Source of the DNA: Euryarchaeota archaeon UBA443
GTDB lineage: Archaea; Thermoplasmatota; Poseidoniia; Poseidoniales; Poseidoniaceae
Assembly: GCA_002499195.1 (NCBI GenBank)
Contig: DAKS01000017.1
Coordinates: 15,370 to 44,502 of the forward strand
Direction of reading: 5' to 3'
DNA length: 29,133 nucleotides
Part shown: one piece after another, positions 17,110 through 24,200 of the stretch
How the letters are laid out: each line of letters starts with the position of its first letter
Position numbering within the stretch: position 1 is the stretch's first letter
The notes under the pieces: model-generated
Databases searched by the model: none
What the model saw: the letters and a program-made list of their open reading frames with translations, nothing else
Told to the model about the DNA's origin: nothing
Position numbers and translations under genes: made by a program

Positions 17110-17748
17110 TCAACGAATAATGGTCCGTCGGCGTTGAAGTTCATCGAGAATGGATGTTTTGATCTCTGGAATTTCTATTTCGTCTTCCTCGATGGCACTA
17201 CGTTTCTGGATATATTCGAGCGTAGGTGAGTGTTCGTTGTGATGGCATACGATGTTGATGAATTCATTGAGCGGCATGCCTTGGTCCCAATCGATGAAGG
17301 CCCTACCTTTACGCGTCCGAGGAAGTGCTGGGATGCGACGTGCAAGAACGCGAAGACGCCCCTCAAGCGTGGAAGTTTCGACCCTAAATATCCGCCATGA
17401 ATCGCCACGGGTCCCTTTCAATCGATGTGCATAGAGAGGCATCAGGCCACATCTTTCACCCTCGTAGACAAGTGCATTGTATTGGTCCAAGGTACGGCCA
17501 CTCAGGTAGATCTTCTTCGCTTTAGTCGTTTTTACTTCGATTGGGAATGAAATGTCACCCCTCAAGGCAAGCAAATCGCCACTACCTTCGATGCCCGAAC
17601 CTGCTGCCCGTACGACGAGGAAAGGGCGTTGAAGCACAAGTCGCATTCGCTCCTTCTGCTCAACAGAACAGGATTTGATGACCGCTTCAACACCAGCAGG
17701 AATACCGGCGAGAACGTGCCTTAATTCACGCTCATACTGGCTTGTCAT
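17110..17748 (-). CDS. hjc: Holliday junction resolvase Hjc-like nuclease with C-terminal extension
   Basis: Predicted four-way-junction endonuclease of the archaeal Hjc/restriction-endonuclease fold, acting in recombination. Active-site signatures are an N-terminal acidic residue in YERELR (E6), then RAAGSGIEGSGDLLAL with the catalytic Asp (the usual GxPD is GSGD here), and the ExK element FPIEVKTTKAKK. The next segment, GRTLDQYNALVYEGERCG, matches the Hjc dimer region. Ordinary Hjc is about 120-140 residues; this protein has 212, with about 90 extra C-terminal residues that are basic, then acidic (AIEEDEIEIPEIK). Its stop abuts the site-2 protease stop. No SD precedes the ATG; a weak TATA-like TCAATAAAGG lies about 28 bases upstream (17771-17780), compatible with a leaderless mRNA. 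A different PD-(D/E)xK nuclease of similar fold is the main alternative. Confidence 0.78.
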   Translation of the reverse strand: MTSQYERELRHVLAGIPAGVEAVIKSCSVEQKERMRLVLQRPFLVVRAAGSGIEGSGDLLALRGDISFPIEVKTTKAKKIYLSGRTLDQYNALVYEGERCGLMPLYAHRLKGTRGDSWRIFRVETSTLEGRLRVLARRIPALPRTRKGRAFIDWDQGMPLNEFINIVCHHNEHSPTLEYIQKRSAIEEDEIEIPEIKTSILDELQRRRTIIR

Positions 17749-17889
17749 GGGCTAGGATTGTTGTCAACCGCCTTTATTGACTTCGGTGATTTTACGACGA
17801 ACCATCATCGTTTAGGAAAGTTGAAACCAGGAGCCCTAATGGCGATGGCCTTCGCATTTCTTTCCTTAAAGAGGGATGACGTTTTCATC

Positions 17890-18759
17890 TCAGACTGTAT
17901 CGGCGTATCCCCAAGAATGGGCGATAGTGGAACTCGCATTGGGATTAGAACCCCATTGAAGCGTTTGTGTCAGAAGGTCACCATTTTCGTTGTATGTGTA
18001 CGTCGTGACGTCGGGCGATTGGTGTGCTGAAGTTGCTATGCTCGATGATACTAGCAGGTCATCAACATAGGTGTAATTTGTGTATGTCGGTTGATACCAA
18101 GTTCCACCGTAACCATAGGTGCTAGTCATTTGGGTCATCTGGCCAGCATCATCGTAAGTATAGTTGGCGTATGTCGTCGAATTGCCATAACCGATTTTCT
18201 TCGTGAAACTCAGCAGACCATTTGAAGTATAGAATGATTCTTTGGTTGTAAATTCGGTTTCTTCCAAAATTTCTCGACCTTCGGAGTCATAGGTATAATT
18301 CCAATACTCTTCACCAGCACCGTCTTCATAATACGTTTTCAATTGCATCAGTAGCCCGTTCTCGTAGTGATATTCCTCAAACTCAATGTAAGGATCTTCT
18401 TCAAGGGTTGCAGTCGTGTTGTTCCATTCGCTAGAACCGGTTTGTATTAGAATTGGTTGCCCTTCATCGTTGTATGAAATGTTGGTGTAACCACCATATC
18501 CATCTCCGCCCCACCACGATGAGTGAATCATGTTGCAAGATGCGTCATAGGTCAGGTTCGTCATAGTGTAGTGGTAATTTCGCATCATTTCACTTTCATG
18601 TTCCATGGATGTTATTGTTTGAATTATGGCCCAGCATCGCTCTGTACCGTCTTCTGCGGTTTCGGTTCTTGATGACAAATCTTCATCGAGACACCCAGAC
18701 AGTGGTAACAAAATCAAAATGGCTGAAAGGAAAATACAGTTGAAGTGCATGCTTCGCAT
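17890..18759 (-). CDS. YD-repeat lipoprotein
   Basis: The 289-residue secreted protein begins with a lipoprotein signal peptide: basic start, hydrophobic stretch FLSAILILLPLSG, then Cys23 in an LSGC lipobox followed by an acidic LDEDL. The mature part is a run of YD/RHS-like repeats, each about 20-40 residues: YNDEGQPILIQ, YENGLLMQLKTYY, YTYDSEGREILEE, YTYDDAGQMTQM and YTYNENGDLLTQ. Such repeats form an extended beta structure that in other families binds or encloses ligands or glycans. Tyr, Thr, Asn and Trp are abundant and Cys is almost absent. No RHS toxin tip or core-domain motif is present. Starts at 18786, 18759 and 18750 are all possible; an AGAGGT lies 12 bases upstream of 18759. Its promoter region is shared with the divergent RNase H-fold gene. 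The function is unknown; lipid-anchored surface location is likely. Confidence 0.8.
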   Translation of the reverse strand: MRSMHFNCIFLSAILILLPLSGCLDEDLSSRTETAEDGTERCWAIIQTITSMEHESEMMRNYHYTMTNLTYDASCNMIHSSWWGGDGYGGYTNISYNDEGQPILIQTGSSEWNNTTATLEEDPYIEFEEYHYENGLLMQLKTYYEDGAGEEYWNYTYDSEGREILEETEFTTKESFYTSNGLLSFTKKIGYGNSTTYANYTYDDAGQMTQMTSTYGYGGTWYQPTYTNYTYVDDLLVSSSIATSAHQSPDVTTYTYNENGDLLTQTLQWGSNPNASSTIAHSWGYADTV

Positions 18760-18908
18760 ATCAGTAAACAAACCTCTAGGAGACATAAATTATCCGCTGG
18801 GGGAAGTAAATTGAAAGAGGAATCAGCGATTAATTGTGAGATAGGAATTATCAAGAGAAGATGATAAGAAGAGTTTGGCTTGATTTTCGGACTTGATTCG
18901 AGACGGAG

Positions 18909-18917
18909 GATTATAGA
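18909..18917 (+). promoter_or_regulatory. TATA-like box for the RNase H-fold gene
   Basis: GATTATAGA is centred about 26-27 bases before the GTG at 18940, the spacing expected between an archaeal TATA box and the transcription start. No SD is positioned for that GTG, so a leaderless mRNA starting at or next to the GTG is inferred. Confidence 0.4.
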
Positions 18918-18939
18918 GGACCAAATCATGGAATAACTT

Positions 18940-19683
18940 GTGCAAAGGATCCTCGTTCGAACCGATGATTTCCAACTTGCTTATCGCATCATGCAAATTC
19001 TTCGAACGAGAAAAATCAACGTTGAACAATATTCCTTGAGCCAACCGTTACCAAAAAAAGACTCGATATGGATAGGTTCGGTCGATGAAGTTGCAGAAAA
19101 CTTAGCCGATGGACGTCCGATTGCTGCTGAACTAGATTCTATCGATATCGCTATCGAAGCAGCGATATTTGCATTGAAAGGATCGTCGAAGACGCATCGA
19201 TTTACCTTAGGCATCGATACTGGGCCTCGGCCAGGTCTTGCATGGTTTACAGATGGAATCTTGATCGACACGAAACAAACCGAGTCCGTTGAAGAGTGTA
19301 TCGAAATGATTGAATCACTCATTGAGAATCATGATTTTGAACATCTCTTAATTCGAATGGGAAAAGGCTCACCTTCGCATCGAAATCGTCTTGTCAATGC
19401 TATGTTACACCGTGGGTACGTTGTTGAATTGGTCAATGAACGAAAAACATCGAGCGGATTGAGCAGAAATCAACACGGTGTTTCAGCGATTCGAATCGCA
19501 ACACTTGCAGGAGAACGGGTATGGGAAGCGTTTGATTTGCAGCCAACAGAAGGAGAAATTCGAGAGATTCAACGTAGAAGTCGGATCAAAAGCCAAGGAC
19601 GTATCACCATCTCCTCCGACTTAGCGAAAAAGGTCGTCATAGGAGAATTGACTCTCGCCGAAGCGATTGAACAATTCATTTGA
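18940..19683 (+). CDS. Predicted RNase H-fold (RuvC/YqgF-like) protein, function unknown
   Basis: A 247-residue soluble protein with no close family I recognise. Residues 1-85 form an alpha/beta domain. Residues 88-190 resemble the RuvC/YqgF RNase H fold: first strand TLGIDTGPRPGLAWF with an Asp (D93) in the GIDxGxxxG loop, a helix, a strand HLLIRMGKGSPSHRN, then VVELVNERKTSS, reminiscent of the DERxT motif of YqgF. The next helix (HGVSAIRIATLAG) corresponds to the place where RuvC/YqgF proteins carry a final Asp, but none is obvious, so catalysis is uncertain. The C-terminal 50 residues are helical and basic (IQRRSRIKSQGRITIS). The start appears to be a leaderless GTG. The 3' end overlaps the convergent diadenylate cyclase gene by eight bases. 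A nucleic-acid-processing or nucleotide-binding role is inferred, not shown. Confidence 0.6.
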   Translation: MQRILVRTDDFQLAYRIMQILRTRKINVEQYSLSQPLPKKDSIWIGSVDEVAENLADGRPIAAELDSIDIAIEAAIFALKGSSKTHRFTLGIDTGPRPGLAWFTDGILIDTKQTESVEECIEMIESLIENHDFEHLLIRMGKGSPSHRNRLVNAMLHRGYVVELVNERKTSSGLSRNQHGVSAIRIATLAGERVWEAFDLQPTEGEIREIQRRSRIKSQGRITISSDLAKKVVIGELTLAEAIEQFI

Positions 19684-20524
19684 TTCGTACTCTATACCGT
19701 TCTCGACCGTTCGCGTAGAGAACGATGCTTCCTGTTGAAGAAACTGCAATAGCAACACCTTCTGTTAATTGCGAAATAGCCCGAGCTGCGAGATGTCGCC
19801 CCCCTTCACCAGACTTTGGCGTAAGGCCTGATGGAACCTGAATGTATCTTCCAGCATCGCTCGCAATCCCTTCTCGATTGAACAGGATGGCCCCGTCCAA
19901 CCAAGCGAATTCTGCTAATGTCTCGTGATTTTCCTTGTTTCGAACATCACGCTTTGCTTCACTATGACCTTTGAATGGGTTGAGGACCATGGCCGTAGAA
20001 TGTCCTCGCATCTTCTGGATGTTACCGATGGCGAACAGTGCACCAATAGCAGTACCTTCACGTCCTCGGGCTCCAATACCACGTGCAAGTTCAATCATTC
20101 GAATGAGGATTTCAAGTTCTATCGTTTGTTCTTCTGCGATGGCTGTGAGTCGTTCTGCTCCTAGCATCTTGGTATCGACCATAATGACGCCATCGATCGG
20201 TTCAGCAAGAACGATGAGCAATCGGCCTCCTTTTGCAATCCATCTCTCCCCCATACCTTGCAGGACTAGATCGTATAACTCATTGAGGATGGACAGACCC
20301 TTCGTAGAAAGGCCTTCTTCAAGGACATCAGCATCGATTTCATGTTCGATGAGTGCATCGCGTACACGACTCAAACTTGTCATAACGCGCAATGGTAGTT
20401 TGGGTGGAATAACTTCAACGATCGAACGTACCTTACGGCTATCGTTTGAAACCATAAGCACTGCATCGAATGAGGAGGAGGAGGATTGAATGGCGACACT
20501 CACCATGTGAGGAAGGTCGCTCAT
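19676..20524 (-). CDS. dacZ: Diadenylate cyclase (DacZ-like, DisA_N/DAC domain)
   Basis: Predicted to condense two ATP into cyclic di-AMP, a second messenger tied to osmotic and potassium control in archaea. The 282-residue protein carries a DAC domain in its C-terminal part with both signature motifs: DGA (D210-A212 in LDGAILFNREG) for metal/ATP binding, and the RHxAA motif (R243-A247 in GEGGRHLAARA). The N-terminal 150 residues are an alpha/beta domain with no membrane helix, matching soluble archaeal DacZ rather than bacterial CdaA. The segment NPFKGHSEAKRDV matches the DacZ family as I know it. The SD TGAGG overlaps the stop of the upstream macro-domain gene ten bases away, so the two are cotranscribed and probably coupled. 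The 3' end overlaps the convergent gene by eight bases. Confidence 0.9.
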   Translation of the reverse strand: MSDLPHMVSVAIQSSSSSFDAVLMVSNDSRKVRSIVEVIPPKLPLRVMTSLSRVRDALIEHEIDADVLEEGLSTKGLSILNELYDLVLQGMGERWIAKGGRLLIVLAEPIDGVIMVDTKMLGAERLTAIAEEQTIELEILIRMIELARGIGARGREGTAIGALFAIGNIQKMRGHSTAMVLNPFKGHSEAKRDVRNKENHETLAEFAWLDGAILFNREGIASDAGRYIQVPSGLTPKSGEGGRHLAARAISQLTEGVAIAVSSTGSIVLYANGRERYRVRIK

Positions 20525-20534
20525 GGTTTAGGCC

Positions 20535-21161
20535 TCAGTCGTTTGTGGTGTCGATACCTGGTAACAAATCGTTGATTTCACGATAGACCGTTCGCATATT
20601 GGAAATGAAATTCTTTTCTTTCACTACGATGGTGAAGGTCTTGACGCCAGGGTCTTCTTCACCATCGAGGAGGCCAAGAAGTGTTTCAAGCGTAAGACGG
20701 GCTCCCTCTCGATGAGGGTAAGCAAAGACGCCCATGCTCAAGGGAGGGGAAATGACGTTCTCCATGACACCTAGCTCCTTGAGCGTTGCAAAGAGTTTGT
20801 AGTAGGTTTCTGGAAGAAGGTCGCGTCGATTCTCATCTTGGTTTGGTCGACGACAATCAGGACCGACAACGTGGATAATGTGCTTGAATCGATCTGCAAG
20901 CGCATATGGCTCTGTAACTACATTGTTGGTTACTGCACACGGTGGAGCGTTGATTTTCCGCATTTCCAAACAGATATTCCGGGTTGCTTGGGTCAATTCT
21001 TGACCAGCTTGTTGGTGAATCATATTATCCAGACCTTCTCTTCCAGAAAGTCGATTATTCGCTGGTGTTATGAGGACATCACCCGAGTGATTCCAGACAT
21101 CTCCACCAACAACGCGAAGTGTGCCCCACTTACAGGTCCGAGCCATGTATAACTCTGCCAT
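20535..21161 (-). CDS. Macro-domain protein (predicted ADP-ribose binding / hydrolase)
   Basis: A 208-residue protein made almost entirely of a macro domain, which binds ADP-ribose and often removes it from proteins, nucleic acids or O-acetyl-ADP-ribose. Visible motifs are the first strand LRVVGGDVWNHSGDVLITPA, the ligand loop ANNRLSGREGLDNMIHQQAG (equivalent to the usual NAANxxLxGGGGVDxAIHxxAG, with REGLD replacing GGGVD), IIHVVGPDC, and the phosphate-loop region ISPPLSMGVFAYPHREGA. The Asp in GLD sits where MacroD-type hydrolases have their catalytic Asp. The first gene of a two-gene unit with the diadenylate cyclase. The ATG at 21161 is preferred: no SD is seen, but a TATA-like element lies about 28 bases upstream; an ATG at 21146 is the alternative. 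The substrate is uncertain. Confidence 0.85.
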   Translation of the reverse strand: MAELYMARTCKWGTLRVVGGDVWNHSGDVLITPANNRLSGREGLDNMIHQQAGQELTQATRNICLEMRKINAPPCAVTNNVVTEPYALADRFKHIIHVVGPDCRRPNQDENRRDLLPETYYKLFATLKELGVMENVISPPLSMGVFAYPHREGARLTLETLLGLLDGEEDPGVKTFTIVVKEKNFISNMRTVYREINDLLPGIDTTND

Positions 21162-21183
21162 CAATTACTCAGAGGAGGCCACC

Positions 21184-21195
21184 CTTCATATTCTT
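21184..21195 (-). promoter_or_regulatory. TATA-like box for the macro-domain/dacZ unit
   Basis: On the minus strand AAGAATATGAAG is centred about 28 bases upstream of the ATG at 21161. With no SD present, this fits a leaderless transcript starting at or just before that ATG. The 127 bases to the divergent giant gene hold no other feature I can see. Confidence 0.35.
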
Positions 21196-21288
21196 TCAGT
21201 GGTTTTTTGATGAAAAAGTGGTTTTCTCCTTCAGAATCCATGCCCAATCTATCAATACTGCTAAACTACAATTTGATTTCGACAAGCC

Positions 21289-24200
21289 ATGGCAGGAAGA
21301 GGAACAAGTTTGTTTCTCGTTTCGCTAATGCTCGGTTCTTTGTTCAGTGCTTTACCAACAGCATCCTCAAATTCTCAGCAAACGACAAGTTTAGAGCCGC
21401 TGGAAAATCTCTTCCAAGGATTCACTACTGGCGATAATTGGCTGAATCTGGACAATCAGACTATTGCTGTTCCAAACGGCTTCGATGCCATCGAGGTCTA
21501 CGATTACAGCGATGTTGGTGTTTTGATCAACAACAAATCAGAAGCGAGTAAAACCATCGGTTGGGCGTTTGTTCAAGCGAGAAACATAAGCCATGAACGT
21601 GTCTTCGTTTTCGATCTCGATGGAACTCCAACAGGAGAGACCATCAATCGGAATCAATTTACTGATTTCTTTGCCTTGCCATTCCTTGAGATGCTAAATA
21701 ATCGAAGCAATGTATCGGATATGAATTATCTCGTTACAAGCAAAGGTATGCCACTAAAGGTGAACGGTGGACAAAACAAAGCGTCGTTCGACCAGGAGTT
21801 TGCTCTACTCGGCGGCTCATACAACAATAGTATCGGTGGCGATTATTGGTCAACCCATTCCTATGGCCCGTTGTCTGGCGGTGGATTTGAATCGTTTTCA
21901 AGACAGAAGCATGGGTTCTATCTAGTGACAAGGCTAACCGGTTACACCGTTGAAACGGCACTCGACCTCATCGATAAAGCGAACAATAGTCTCGGGCAAA
22001 GTGGAACATATGTTCTAGATCTCGCTACAAATCGTAATGGTTCAGGATACAAATTTTGGAACGACGATCTTTACACTGCGAATTCAACACTCACAGATTT
22101 GTACAATCAAAGTGTCTATTTTGATGAGGAAACAGGTTTTGTTACAAATGTAAGCAATGTCATGGGCTATGCTTCATGGGGTTCAAACGATGGTAATTGG
22201 GGTGCAAATTGGGGCCGGAATACCGGATTTGAAACCGAAGATACATCTTGGTCAAGTGGTGTCAAATATTGGAATTCTACGGTACCTACATTATCTTCAG
22301 GAGATTCTTTTGCATGGAATTACCAAACCGGTGTAAAGAACGCCGGGAGTGCGTCCCTTGAAGCTGCGATTTCGGCTTCTTGTTCCGATGAATCGAGCAA
22401 TGGTACACAAGGCATCTTTGCTGAATACTTCGATAATGAAGGCGTGAGTTTCAATACTGGATCAATGCCATCTCTAATCGACCGTGCCCCCGAACATACT
22501 CGTATTGAGTCCTCCTTGCAGTACAATTCAATGTATTCAGCATACCCTGGCCTCGATGATCGTTTCAAGAATAATTGGGGTGCAAGGTTTAGTGGTCTGA
22601 TCAATATCCCAGATAGTGGAAATTGGACGTTCTATCTCACCAGTGATGACGGTAGTGAATTGTGGCTTGATGGGACTAGTTTGGTTACAAATTATGGCTC
22701 TCATGGTATGCGAGAAATGTCAGGAACGCGCAACATCTCATCTGGCCTTCACGATTTTAAAATTGAATTCTTCCAAGGCGGTGGCCCCCATGGTTTGCAT
22801 TTGAAATGGGAAGGGCCTAATCAATCCAAAGCGATGGTACCAGCCTCTGCTTTCGTCGTTTCAGATGGAACGCCCCCCTCAGTATCGACATTGATTCACG
22901 CTTGGAATTTTGATGAAGGAATCGGAACTGAATCCAACGATTCAGTAGTGAATGGTTCGAATATGACGCTTTACAACATGAATGCTACAAATTGGCGAAC
23001 TTGTGCGGACGGCGGCTGTCTTTGGTACGATGGTATAGATGACTACGTCGAAGTCGATGTTGATGATTGGGTTGGGAATTTCACGGTCAGCCAATGGGTT
23101 TGGGCGAATTCGACAACCCTTCCAAATTATGCCTCAGTACTTGCTGTTTCGGATAATGCTGGGTCAAACACGTCGTTCCAGCATGCAGTCTTCAGTGGAG
23201 AATGGCGATTACACAACAATCAGACGCATGCCTTTGGAGATGTTGAAGCACAACAATGGATGCATCTTGTTACCGTATTTGACAGTGGTTCTGCACGACA
23301 ATATCTCGATGGAGTCCACGTCAGAACCACGTCGTTCCCAACAGGATCGCTAAACAATATCGATTTGTACAAACTCGGCGTTAATCGAGCAGGTTCGACA
23401 TACTTCGAAGGTATGATCGACAAAGTCATGGTATGGGAAAGCGCTCTTTCCGATGATGAAATCACAATTCTGAGCCGTGATATCTACCAAGATTGTCAAG
23501 CATACTCCGGTTCAGGGGCATCGGGAGCATCACTCGAACAATTTGTCACCATTGATCCAGAATTGGAAGATCATGCATGGATTGTATCGCTAGCTGGAAA
23601 GCGTAATGGCGACGTTTATGGTAGTTACACGATGATTGTGGAAGGTATTGATGATCAAGGCAACATCCTCTCATCAAACACTTCGGATTCGAAAACATTT
23701 GAGAACGATTGGGGGAGCGCTGCAATGCGCTTCCGACCTCATGAAAATGCAACCTCGCTTAGAATCACGGTTCCTCTAAACGTAGTTGCTACATCTACTA
23801 GTGGTTCGGTCTACATCGATAGCTTCATTCTCCGAGCGATTCGACCCCATATGTCATGGGTGGATGGTTCGATTGCAGAAACAGCAGTATCTACCGGAGG
23901 ACGCTCTTTCACTCTCGGTACGACATATGGACAATCTCTAGTCGCAGACTTGCTTGAAGATGGAGTCAGCGGCGTCAAGGGCTATGTGTATGAACCCTAC
24001 TTGACAGCAGTAGGCCAACCAAGCGTCCTGTTCTCAATGTATTCTCAAGGATACAATTTTGCTGAAGCTAATGCTGCAGCAAACACTTACATTTCTTGGA
24101 TGGGTGTTGTCGTCGGTGACCCGAAAATGGCTCCTTACATGAGCACATTACACGATGTTGAACTCCTTGACACTCGTATTCTGAACAATTTCTCTGTAGG

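Noticed and set aside
17758..18030. A 90-codon plus-strand frame spanning the gap between the Hjc-like and lipoprotein genes.
   Set aside because: Half of it is antisense to the lipoprotein, no SD or TATA box precedes it, and the sequence has no recognisable features. The 141-base gap itself holds only a weak TATA-like element for the Hjc-like gene.
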